Positions 1-6,362 are shown, counted from the first letter of the stretch. The stretch: 17,041 nucleotides of DNA from Flavobacterium psychrophilum (GCA_945907225.1 CAMDSN010000011.1:1-17041), one strand, 5' to 3'. Translations and numbers: made by a program. Notes: generated by a model from the sequence alone, not told the origin.

Positions 1-786
1 GTAGCAAATAAATATTTTTTAGAAGACAACGCAAGAATTTTAGTGGTTGGAAAAGGCTCTGAAGTTATTTCTGGACTAGAGCGTTTAAAAATTCCCATGT
101 TCTATTTTGACAAATTTGGAAATCCAGCCGAAAAACCAGTTATGAAAAAGCCAGTTCCTCCCGGAGTAACTGTAAAGGCAATAATTGATGCATATGTGAC
201 AGCTATTGGTGGTGAAAAAGCAATAAAATCTGTCAAAACAATCTCAAACAGTGGAACGACTAAAATACCTCAAGCACCAATGCCACTTACCTACATTTCA
301 AAGACAGATGCCAAAGGAAAAATGATGGTTGAACTTTCGATGGAAGGTATGGGTTCTATAATGAAACAAGTTATAAGTGGGAATGAAGGATATATTGTAC
401 AACAAGGACAGAAAAAAGTTTTAGAAGGTGAAGAACTCTCAAAAATGAAAGAAAGCGCTATTTTATTCAACGAAACTTTGTTGGCAACCAAAACTGGCGT
501 AACAATTTCTGGAATTGAACAAATGAATGGGGCTGACGCATATGCTGTTTTAGATGGAGACACCACTTATTATTTTGATGTAAAAACAGGCCTTAAAATT
601 GCCGAAGCATCAAATGATAATCAAGGTGGTGAAAAAGTAGTTAGGGTAACTACCCTTAATGATTATAGAGATGTAAAAGGTGTAAAAGTGCCTTTTAACA
701 TAATTATGAATGTTGGGTTCGAATTAGATATCAAAATGAATGATGTTAAAATAAACGAAGGAGTTTCGGATGCCGATTTTAAATAA
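1..786 (+). CDS. M16-family zinc peptidase-like protein, 3' end only, with extra C-terminal domain
   Basis: The reading frame is open from base 1, so this is the last 261 codons of a longer gene cut by the window edge; a GTG at 43 is in frame but is not the true start. The first 50 or so residues (…NARILVVGKGSEV… then PMFYFDKFGNP) resemble the end of the last domain of pitrilysin/insulinase-type (M16) peptidases of flavobacteria. A linker rich in Pro and Lys follows. Then comes a domain of about 200 residues (IIDAYVTAIGGEKAI…) with alternating short hydrophobic strands and an Asp/Asn-rich end, resembling the LolA/outer-membrane-lipoprotein-sorting type of beta sheet found as an accessory domain in such proteins. 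The catalytic HxxEH motif, if present, lies outside the window. In flavobacteria two M16 genes often sit in tandem and only the first carries the zinc site; I cannot tell which member this is. The gene ends at TAA just before a hairpin terminator. Confidence 0.75.
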   Translation, partial: VANKYFLEDNARILVVGKGSEVISGLERLKIPMFYFDKFGNPAEKPVMKKPVPPGVTVKAIIDAYVTAIGGEKAIKSVKTISNSGTTKIPQAPMPLTYISKTDAKGKMMVELSMEGMGSIMKQVISGNEGYIVQQGQKKVLEGEELSKMKESAILFNETLLATKTGVTISGIEQMNGADAYAVLDGDTTYYFDVKTGLKIAEASNDNQGGEKVVRVTTLNDYRDVKGVKVPFNIIMNVGFELDIKMNDVKINEGVSDADFK

Positions 787-808
787 TATAATTATATACT
801 AGTATTTT

Positions 809-837
809 AAAAGTCCTGTTAAATCAGGACTTTTTTT
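809..837 (+). terminator. Rho-independent terminator, probably bidirectional
   Basis: A perfect 10-bp stem (AAAAGTCCTG, positions 809-818, with 825-834), a 6-base loop and a T tract to 837. It follows the peptidase stop by 22 bases. The A run on the left arm gives a T run on the minus strand, so it can also end transcription of the convergent EamA transporter gene, whose stop codon (836-838) overlaps the T tract. Confidence 0.85.
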
Positions 838-1702
838 ATTTCTTGTTGGCCCAATAAATTCCGAGTAATATGATAAATGCTCCTAACAATTGTAGTGGCA
901 ATACTATTTCATTGTCAAATAGTCCCCACAAAAAAGCTACAATTGGGATTAAAAATGTAACCGAAGAAGCAAAAACAGGAGATGAAATTTGTATGAGTTT
1001 ATAAAAAATAATATTTGCAAAGCCTGTGCCTACAATACCTAATATTAACACAAAAAATAAGGCAGAGGAAAAAGTTGGAAGCGCAATTTTTGCTTGTAAA
1101 TCGGTGAAATATAAAATTAAAAGTGCTGGGAGCAACATAACTAAAAAATTACCCGTTGTTATACTAAGGGGTTTTACATCTGATAGATATTTTTTTATAA
1201 GATTTATATTTATTGCATAACAAATAGTTGCTATTACCACCAACCCCGAATACATAAATTCACCCGAAACACTACTAAACTTATCATTTAAAATTAATAC
1301 TAGTGTCCCGAGTAGTCCTATTAAAATACCATATATTTGATTCTTTCTGAAGTTAAGTCCAAAAGCAAATGCACCAATTATAAATGTGTTTAAGGGAGTA
1401 AGCGAATTTAAAATAGCACATATTGAACTACTAACTTTCCCTCCAGCTATTGCAAAAAGGTATGCAGGAATAAACGTGCCAAATAAAGATGTTAAGACAA
1501 TGTACTTCCATTGCTCTCGAGATATAAATTTTAAACTTTTAAAACCAATAATCAATAAAAAAATTGAACAAAAAATAATGCGCAAGGAACCCAATTGAAA
1601 TGGTGACAAGCCAAGAAGGCTTTTCTTAATTAATATAAATGAACTGCCCCATATTAATGCAAGGGTAAAGAGAATAATCCATTTTAACCGAGTTAATTTC
1701 AT
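836..1702 (-). CDS. EamA/DMT-family membrane transporter
   Basis: An integral inner-membrane protein of 288 residues with about ten hydrophobic segments in two similar halves, the usual size and layout of the drug/metabolite transporter superfamily (two EamA repeats). The first half begins KWIILFTLALIWGSSFILIKK, where the W-G-S-S-F pattern in helix 1 is characteristic; the second half contains a comparable stretch near YSGLVVIATICYAIN. Substrate cannot be read from sequence; members export or import amino acids, nucleotides, sugars and other small metabolites. I place the start at the ATG at 1702; the frame also extends seven codons to a TTG at 1723, but the protein family starts just before the first helix, which fits the ATG. 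The gene stands alone, convergent with the peptidase gene and divergent from the heavy-metal-domain lipoprotein gene. Confidence 0.85.
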   Translation of the reverse strand: MKLTRLKWIILFTLALIWGSSFILIKKSLLGLSPFQLGSLRIIFCSIFLLIIGFKSLKFISREQWKYIVLTSLFGTFIPAYLFAIAGGKVSSSICAILNSLTPLNTFIIGAFAFGLNFRKNQIYGILIGLLGTLVLILNDKFSSVSGEFMYSGLVVIATICYAININLIKKYLSDVKPLSITTGNFLVMLLPALLILYFTDLQAKIALPTFSSALFFVLILGIVGTGFANIIFYKLIQISSPVFASSVTFLIPIVAFLWGLFDNEIVLPLQLLGAFIILLGIYWANKK

Positions 1703-1807
1703 TATCAAATTTTGAAAGTTCAAATTTTGTAATTATTTTAAGAAAAATCTCTTTTTTTATTATTTATTTTGCAACACTGAAAAAAGTAAAAGAAAAATCT
1801 GAAAAAC

Positions 1808-2164
1808 ATGAATCACATTAAATATGTAACTGTACTTATAACTGCTATATTAACGATAATAGCCTGTAAAAAAACCAATTCTATTGAAGAAAAAACAGAA
1901 AATAAACCTGTGATTTCCACTACCAATCTCAAAACAGTAGCATTAAATGTAGAAGGGATGACATGCGAAATAGGGTGTGCAAAAACTATTGAACAAAAAC
2001 TATCAAAAATAGAAGGGGTCCAAAGTGCAAAGGTTAATTTTGAGAAAAAAGAAGCAGAAATTAAATTTGATTCTATAGCAGTAAACATAGAAAAACTAAG
2101 CGCAGCAATTGAATCTACTGGTGATGGAGAAACGTATAAAGCAAGTGAAATAAAATCTAAATAA
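1808..2164 (+). CDS. Small lipoprotein with one heavy-metal-associated (HMA) domain
   Basis: A protein of 118 residues. Residues 1-20 form a lipoprotein signal peptide (hydrophobic stretch ending TIIAC, lipid-attached Cys20). A Lys/Glu-rich linker follows, then an HMA (ferredoxin-like) domain at about residues 43-110 with LNVEGMTCEIGCAKTIEQKL, followed by IEGVQSAKVNFEKKEAEIKFD, the normal beta-alpha-beta order. The metal loop reads C-E-I-G-C, three residues between the cysteines instead of the usual two of copper chaperones and P-type ATPases. Family knowledge suggests binding of a soft metal, most often copper; the lipobox places it outside the cytoplasm on a membrane. No metal ATPase or efflux gene is adjacent. 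A TTTTGCAAC stretch at 1767-1775 resembles the HU promoter region but matches the -7 consensus poorly. It converges on gldD with only 19 bases between, and no clear terminator is visible there. Confidence 0.85.
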   Translation: MNHIKYVTVLITAILTIIACKKTNSIEEKTENKPVISTTNLKTVALNVEGMTCEIGCAKTIEQKLSKIEGVQSAKVNFEKKEAEIKFDSIAVNIEKLSAAIESTGDGETYKASEIKSK

Positions 2165-2183
2165 CAATTACATTATCATTGAT

Positions 2184-2750
2184 TTATTTCTTCCAAGAAA
2201 TGGTTTCAAGTAAGCGCTGCATATCATTTTTTATATAACTAGCCGCAGGCATTATAGAATCAAATTTAGGTTTTGCATAAAAATAAACTGAGCCTGTAAC
2301 AAAATTTGAAATACTATCTGTTGCATAAAATTGAGCATTAGTTGCAGCATTTCCGTTTACGTGATAAAACATACCAAATACTTTTTTATCAGAATTTATG
2401 TAGGGTTGTTCTAAAATATCATCCGCTTTTATAACATGCTCGTAGGTCAATTTTTGTGCGTCACGTAATAACAAATCTAATTTATCATTTACGGGTTTAT
2501 AGGTTAAATAAACAGTGGCTTTCATTTTAGGGTATTGAATTGAAAACCCACAATTCTTATCTTTTTTTAATATAGCTTCGTCATTCAATTCAAATTCAAA
2601 CGGACAATCCGAACTGTACCAGGCATAATCTGCAATTGGATAATCCAATCTTAATTGACATGAGGGCTTTGGCAGTAACTCGTCTTTACAACTAGTCATT
2701 AAAACTAAAAATGCGAAAGCAAATAACAAACGGCTGCTAATTTTTTTCAT
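2184..2750 (-). CDS. gldD: Gliding motility lipoprotein GldD
   Basis: A protein of 188 residues with a lipoprotein signal (LLFAFAFLVLMTSC, lipid-attached Cys21), then CKDELLPKPSCQLRLDYP and FELNDEAIL, and a conserved C-terminal stretch with FGMFYHVNGNAATNAQFYATDS and GSVYFYAKP. This matches the GldD family, required for gliding and for assembly or function of the gliding/type IX secretion machinery in Flavobacterium johnsoniae; its biochemical activity is unknown. It is the last gene of the mutY-ssb-gldE-gldD cluster and begins 9 bases after the gldE stop, so the two are very likely co-transcribed. The K-D-E right after the lipidated Cys resembles the lipoprotein export signal described in some Bacteroidota, so surface exposure is possible but unproven. 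Confidence 0.93.
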   Translation of the reverse strand: MKKISSRLLFAFAFLVLMTSCKDELLPKPSCQLRLDYPIADYAWYSSDCPFEFELNDEAILKKDKNCGFSIQYPKMKATVYLTYKPVNDKLDLLLRDAQKLTYEHVIKADDILEQPYINSDKKVFGMFYHVNGNAATNAQFYATDSISNFVTGSVYFYAKPKFDSIMPAASYIKNDMQRLLETISWKK

Positions 2751-2759
2751 GTTAAATTT

Positions 2760-4055
2760 TTACTCAAGTGTGACTTTTAATTGTTTAATTCTCTTTCTAT
2801 CAACAGATTCAATAGTAAAACTAACTGTTGAGAAATGAATTTTTTGCCCTTTCTTCGGAAAATTTCCCAAAATTTCTAATACAAACCCCGCTAAAGTTTC
2901 GGCTTCACCCTTGTTATTTTCAAAAGTTTCCTCCTCAACTTCAAGTATCCTATAAAAATCTTTGAGATTTGTTTTGCCTTCAAAAAGGAAAACTTTATCA
3001 TCCAATTGGGAGTAATTTAAACTTTCATTATCAAATTCGTCGGAAATATCTCCAACAATTTCTTCAATCACATCTTCAAGTGAAACCAATCCAGATGTTC
3101 CTCCATATTCATCAACCACAATTGCTAAATGACTTTTCTTACTTTGAAATTCTTTAAGTAAATCATCCAGTTTTTTATTTTCAGGCACAAAAAAGGGTTC
3201 TCTCAATAACGCTTTCCAGTCAAAATCCTTTTTATTAATATGAGGAATTAAATCCTTAACAAACAATACCCCTTCTATATGATCAATATTCTCTCTAAAA
3301 ACTGGAATTCTAGAATAGCCTTTCTCAACAATTTTATCATAAATTTCAGCAAAAGTTTCATTAATCTCAAGTGCAAAAATGTCAATTCTTGGACTCATTA
3401 CTTGTTTAGTATCAGTATTGCCAAATGAAACAATTCCCTCCAAAATTTTCTGTTCTTCAGTAGAAGTGTCTTCAGTAGAAGTTAATTCTAGTGCTTGAGA
3501 TAATTGATCTACCGAAATGCTTGACTTTTGTTTCCCCAGTTTTTCTTGTAAAAACATACTAACCGATCTCATTGGATAACTTATTGGGGAAAGGAATTTA
3601 TCTAAAAAATAAATCGGATTGGCTACAAATTTAGAGAACTGAATATTATTTCTACTCGCATAAATTTTAGGTAAAACTTCACCAAATAAAAGAATGAGAA
3701 AAGTTACCAAAATCACTTCTAAAATAAACTTGATGATTTCAGATTCAATTACTGAAAAAATAGAATTGCCAACAAATGAAAAAATTATCACAACTCCAAT
3801 ATGACTAAAATTATTAGCTACTAGAATTGTTGCTAAAAGTTTCTTTGGTTTTTGTAATAATTTTGAAATAACATTTGCTTTTGTAGCATCTTGTTTAAAT
3901 AGTATGCTAAGATCTTTTTGGGTTAATGAAAACATGGCTACTTCAGCCGCAGAGACCATTGCCGAACAAAATAAAAAAAAGACAATCGCTAAAATGCCAA
4001 AGACAGTATTGAAGTCTATTCTTGCAAAAAAATTGATACTGGGCTCTGGGTCCAA
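2760..4055 (-). CDS. gldE: Gliding motility-associated protein GldE (CorC/HlyC-type, CBS domains), TTG start
   Basis: A protein of 431 residues. N-terminal DUF21/CNNM-like membrane domain: hydrophobic segments at about 18-40, 75-100 and 108-130, with the conserved GEVLPK at 125-130. Two CBS motifs follow at about 215-275 (MSPRIDIFAL…YSRIPVF) and 285-338 (AIVVDEYGGTSGLVSLEDVIEEIVGDI). A CorC/HlyC C-terminal domain lies at about 350-430. GldE is linked to gliding with GldD; in F. johnsoniae extra GldE was reported to compensate for some gldD defects. The family also resembles magnesium/cobalt transport proteins, so ion transport is possible. The start is TTG: upstream in the same frame there are only five codons before a stop (TAA at 4073-4071) and no ATG, and the DPEPS opening fits the family. 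It starts 25 bases after ssb. A 15-bp tandem duplication at 3454-3483 gives TSTED/TSTEE near residues 192-201. Confidence 0.9.
   Translation of the reverse strand: MDPEPSINFFARIDFNTVFGILAIVFFLFCSAMVSAAEVAMFSLTQKDLSILFKQDATKANVISKLLQKPKKLLATILVANNFSHIGVVIIFSFVGNSIFSVIESEIIKFILEVILVTFLILLFGEVLPKIYASRNNIQFSKFVANPIYFLDKFLSPISYPMRSVSMFLQEKLGKQKSSISVDQLSQALELTSTEDTSTEEQKILEGIVSFGNTDTKQVMSPRIDIFALEINETFAEIYDKIVEKGYSRIPVFRENIDHIEGVLFVKDLIPHINKKDFDWKALLREPFFVPENKKLDDLLKEFQSKKSHLAIVVDEYGGTSGLVSLEDVIEEIVGDISDEFDNESLNYSQLDDKVFLFEGKTNLKDFYRILEVEEETFENNKGEAETLAGFVLEILGNFPKKGQKIHFSTVSFTIESVDRKRIKQLKVTLE
3454..3483. repeat. 15-bp in-frame tandem duplication inside gldE
   Basis: Two adjacent copies of TCTTCAGTAGAAGTG, differing only in the last base of the second copy (14 of 15 identical). 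On the coding (minus) strand they add one five-residue unit (TSTE-D/E) in the linker between the membrane domain and the first CBS motif. The length is a multiple of three, so the frame is kept. Confidence 0.85.
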
Positions 4056-4080
4056 TGAGTGATGGATTAGTTAAACAATA

Positions 4081-4518
4081 TTAAAAAGGCAAATCATTTT
4101 CGGGTACTTCGGGAAGTTTTTCTTCAAAATCATTACTTTTTTGATCTGAATTAGGTGAAGATTTTAGTCCGTCGAGTTCTCTTTTAACGGTTAAAAATGT
4201 GAATTCTGTAACTTGTATTTCGGTGGTGTATTTGGTAGAACCGTCTTCAGCCTGCCATTGTCTTGATTTGATTCTGCCTTCCACATAAATTTTGTCTCCC
4301 TTTGACAAATATTTTTCACACAATTCAGCAGCTTTATTCCGAACAACTAGATTGTGCCACTCGGTAGATGTTATTTTTTCATTAGTTTGTTTATTAACAT
4401 AAACTTCATTAGTGGCTAAAGGAAAGCGACCAATACAATTTCCGCCCTCAAAATAATGCATTTTTACAACGTCACCAAGATGACCAATTAACATTACTTT
4501 ATTTAAAGTTCCACTCAT
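4081..4518 (-). CDS. ssb: Single-stranded DNA-binding protein
   Basis: A protein of 145 residues. OB-fold domain at about 1-110: MSGTLNKVMLIGHLGDVVKM, RFPLATNE, TEWHNLVVRNKAAELCEKYLSKGDKIYVEGRIKSR and QWQAEDGSTKYTTEIQV are standard SSB blocks. A short polar linker ends in the acidic tip PENDLPF, the site through which SSB recruits repair and replication enzymes. It binds exposed single-stranded DNA as a tetramer during replication and repair. The length is a little short of the E. coli protein because the linker is short. It sits 49 bases after mutY and 25 before gldE on the same strand. Bacteroidota often carry more than one ssb; I cannot tell whether this is the main copy. Confidence 0.95.
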   Translation of the reverse strand: MSGTLNKVMLIGHLGDVVKMHYFEGGNCIGRFPLATNEVYVNKQTNEKITSTEWHNLVVRNKAAELCEKYLSKGDKIYVEGRIKSRQWQAEDGSTKYTTEIQVTEFTFLTVKRELDGLKSSPNSDQKSNDFEEKLPEVPENDLPF

Positions 4519-4567
4519 TTCTTAAAAAATAATTAACATTTTCAAAGCTACTACATTTTTTTTAGAT

Positions 4568-5608
4568 TTAAAACCATTCTTTTTCAATAAAATTATAAAG
4601 CACAATAGGGAAAGGGAAATTTGAAGCAGCTTCTTGAGAAATGCCATTTGAAAGCAAACCAATAACTTGTACTTTCCAAAATCGAATAAACAGATGCTGG
4701 TGAGAAAGTTTATGACAAATTTGCTCCAAATTATGCAATTTGATCTCTTGTATCGCATTCGGGACAAACTGTTGTTTTTCAATTAAATTAAAAATTTCTT
4801 GATCACTCTCATTAATTGAGGTTTCAATAACTGGGAACTCATACAAATTATACCAAATCCCTTTTGAGGTTCTTTTAATAATAATGGTACTATTAATATC
4901 GTCTGAAAAGACAATATAATTTAAATAACGATGGGTTACTTTACTTTTTTTTGTTTTTACAGGAAAATCGGATACTCTTTTTGCTTTAAGTGCAAGGCAA
5001 CTTTCATTTAACACACATGTGAGACAATTTGGATTCTTTGGCAAACACATCAAAGCACCAAATTCCATAATGGCTTGATTAAATATATTAGCCTCCCCTA
5101 TTGGTAATAATTCATTTGCTAATTGTATGAACTCACTTTTTGAAGCATTAGAAGAAATATCGGTTTCAATAGCAAAATAACGCGAAAGGACTCTAAATAC
5201 ATTTCCGTCAACAACCGGTACATTTTCATTATAAGCAAAAGAGGCAATAGCAGCTGCAGTATATTGCCCTACACCTTTTAATTGAAGTAAATCAAGATAT
5301 GTGTTTGGAAATACCCCATTAAAATTAGTTACTATATGTTTAGCTGTATGGTGTAAATTTCTTGCCCTTGAATAATAACCCAGACCTTGCCATAATTTTA
5401 AAATAGCTTCTTCCTCTGCATTGGCAAGGTCAAAAACCGTTGGAAAGGCATGAGTAAACCTTAAAAAATAGGGTAATCCTTGAGCTACTCTAGTTTGTTG
5501 AAGTATAATTTCAGACAACCAAATTGTATACGGATTGGTAACATTGCGCCATGGCAAGTCCCGTTTGTTTTGTAAATACCAATTAATTAGTGTCTTAGAA
5601 AATTCCAT
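4568..5608 (-). CDS. mutY: A/G-specific adenine glycosylase MutY
   Basis: A base-excision repair enzyme of 346 residues that removes adenine mispaired with 8-oxoguanine. The N-terminal helix-hairpin-helix glycosylase domain has catalytic Glu33 (LSEIILQQTR), the hairpin LKGVGQYTAAAIASFAY at 110-126 and catalytic Asp134 (VPVVDGNVFRVLSR). The iron-sulphur cluster cysteines are Cys188, 195, 198 and 204 in the exact C-x6-C-x2-C-x5-C spacing. A C-terminal NUDIX-like domain, about 225-346, recognises 8-oxoguanine. All key residues are present. I choose the ATG at 5608 over the in-frame ATG at 5626, since the family begins MEF/S…INWYLQNKRDLPWR and a promoter-like TATTTTTG (minus strand, 5633-5626) would overlap the longer start. 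It heads the mutY-ssb-gldE-gldD cluster and is divergent from the HU gene. Confidence 0.96.
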   Translation of the reverse strand: MEFSKTLINWYLQNKRDLPWRNVTNPYTIWLSEIILQQTRVAQGLPYFLRFTHAFPTVFDLANAEEEAILKLWQGLGYYSRARNLHHTAKHIVTNFNGVFPNTYLDLLQLKGVGQYTAAAIASFAYNENVPVVDGNVFRVLSRYFAIETDISSNASKSEFIQLANELLPIGEANIFNQAIMEFGALMCLPKNPNCLTCVLNESCLALKAKRVSDFPVKTKKSKVTHRYLNYIVFSDDINSTIIIKRTSKGIWYNLYEFPVIETSINESDQEIFNLIEKQQFVPNAIQEIKLHNLEQICHKLSHQHLFIRFWKVQVIGLLSNGISQEAASNFPFPIVLYNFIEKEWF

Positions 5609-5625
5609 GCTAAAATTGTGGATCA

Positions 5626-5633
5626 CAAAAATA
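5626..5633 (-). promoter_or_regulatory. Candidate -7 promoter element for mutY cluster
   Basis: On the minus strand this reads TATTTTTG, matching the Bacteroidota -7 consensus TAnnTTTG, 17 bases upstream of the mutY ATG at 5608. No good -33 TTG lies at the expected distance. The same TATTTTTGTGAT string occurs upstream of asd, which supports a shared promoter type. Confidence 0.35.
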
Positions 5634-5667
5634 ATTCTTTATGTGATTAAATTTTAATAGATTATGC

Positions 5668-5699
5668 TTGAAATATTGTTTTTATTATTCATATATTTG
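5668..5699 (+). promoter_or_regulatory. Promoter of the HU gene (Bacteroidota type)
   Basis: A -33-like TTG at 5668-5670 and a -7 element TATATTTG at 5692-5699, exactly TAnnTTTG, are separated by 21 bases. This predicts transcription starting near 5704 and a leader of about 40 bases before the ATG at 5744. This is the best promoter match in the window; it was read by eye. Confidence 0.55.
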
Positions 5700-5743
5700 C
5701 AACCTTAAAAAAAATTCATAATTAATTATTAAATACGAAAAAA

Positions 5744-6037
5744 ATGACCAAAGCAGATATCGTAGCAAAGATTTCGGAAAAAAAAGGACTTGAAAAAGGT
5801 GATGTTCAAGCAGTAGTTGAAGCTTTCATGGAAGAAGTTAAAACTTCTCTAGAATCGGGAAACAACGTTTATTTAAGAGGGTTTGGTAGTTTTATTGTCA
5901 AAACTAGAGCAGAAAAAACAGGTAGAAATATTTCAAAAAACACTACCATCAAAATTCCAGCACACAATATTCCAGCATTCAAACCTGCAAAAATATTTGT
6001 AGAGGCAATAAAAACTAACACCGAAGTAGCAGTATAA
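5744..6037 (+). CDS. hup: HU-family histone-like DNA-binding protein
   Basis: A nucleoid protein of 97 residues that binds and bends DNA as a dimer. It starts MTKADIVAKISEKKGLEKGDVQAVVEAFMEEV (the helical dimer body), then GNNVYLRGFGSFIVKTRAEKTGRN, and the DNA-wrapping arm with RNISKNTTIKIPAHNIPAFKPAK, including the conserved arm-tip Pro. The length is close to the usual 90. It is preceded by a good Bacteroidota promoter and followed 31 bases later by the 30-residue basic protein gene; the only terminator lies after that small gene, so the two probably share a transcript. Confidence 0.95.
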   Translation: MTKADIVAKISEKKGLEKGDVQAVVEAFMEEVKTSLESGNNVYLRGFGSFIVKTRAEKTGRNISKNTTIKIPAHNIPAFKPAKIFVEAIKTNTEVAV

Positions 6038-6068
6038 CACTGATTTATTAATCGCAAAATTCATTAAA

Positions 6069-6161
6069 ATGCCAAGTGGTAAAAAAAGAAAAAGACATAA
6101 GGTAGCTACGCACAAGAGAAAAAAACGTGCAAGAGCTAACCGTCACAAAAAGAAAAAGTAG
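6069..6161 (+). CDS. 30-residue, extremely basic conserved protein (candidate small ribosomal protein)
   Basis: ATG at 6069, TAG at 6159-6161. The product starts MPSGKKRKRHKVATHKRKKR and ends ARANRHKKKK; about two thirds of its residues are Lys, Arg or His, and it has no acidic residues. I recall near-identical short proteins in other flavobacteria, mostly left as hypothetical. Such composition is typical of small ribosomal proteins that thread into rRNA. The F. johnsoniae 70S structure revealed a new Bacteroidota large-subunit protein, bL38; this could be it, but I cannot confirm the match from memory. It lies between HU and rng, 31 bases after HU, and its last codons form the left arm of the following terminator. 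A spurious ORF is possible but unlikely given the composition, position and terminator. Confidence 0.75.
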   Translation: MPSGKKRKRHKVATHKRKKRARANRHKKKK

Positions 6162-6185
6162 TTAAAAACTACTTTTTCTTTTTTT
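6151..6185 (+). terminator. Rho-independent terminator overlapping the end of the small basic gene
   Basis: A perfect 12-bp stem (AGAAAAAGTAGT at 6151-6162, with 6168-6179), loop TAAAA, then a T tract to 6185. The left arm includes the last three Lys codons and the TAG stop of the 30-residue gene, so ribosomes finishing that gene would cover it. It separates the HU unit from rng. Confidence 0.8.
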
Positions 6186-6207
6186 AGAAAACGTTCATTG
6201 AAATTGA

Positions 6208-6327
6208 TAGTTAGACTTTAGTTTTATCTAAACTAACTACACCGGGTAAATTAATACCTGTTTAAAATGTTTAATCCATCCTTGTATAATCACAGTATAT
6301 GATTTAAAGTAAACTTTAAATCATATA
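6208..6327 (+). promoter_or_regulatory. Structured leader of rng: three predicted hairpins
   Basis: Between the HU-unit terminator and the rng start (6186-6362) three inverted repeats lie in a row. H1: TAGTTAG (6208-6214) and TTTAG (6217-6221) pair with 6228-6239, leaving a 2-base bulge and a 6-base loop. H2: CGGGTA (6243-6248) pairs with TACCTG (6255-6260) around AATTAA, with one G-U pair. H3: 15-bp arms at 6296-6310 and 6313-6327 form a nearly continuous palindrome. No T tract follows H3, so it is not a normal terminator. No clear -7 element is visible in this region, so the transcription start and hence how much of this is transcribed is unknown. The E. coli rne leader also carries hairpins used in autoregulation; a similar role here is inference. 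Confidence 0.5.
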
Positions 6328-6362
6328 ATAATCTGTTAAAGACTTGGATAAAAATTTACAAA

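Noticed and set aside
4522..4782. An 86-codon minus-strand frame overlapping the 3' end of mutY
   Set aside because: Same strand but a different frame over the intact NUDIX-like end of MutY, Lys/Leu/Phe-rich, and no family resemblance; taken as chance in AT-rich DNA.
6285..6290. TATAAT box upstream of rng
   Set aside because: It resembles an E. coli -10 box, but Bacteroidota use a different -7 element and no matching -33 TTG is positioned; in this AT content it is expected by chance.
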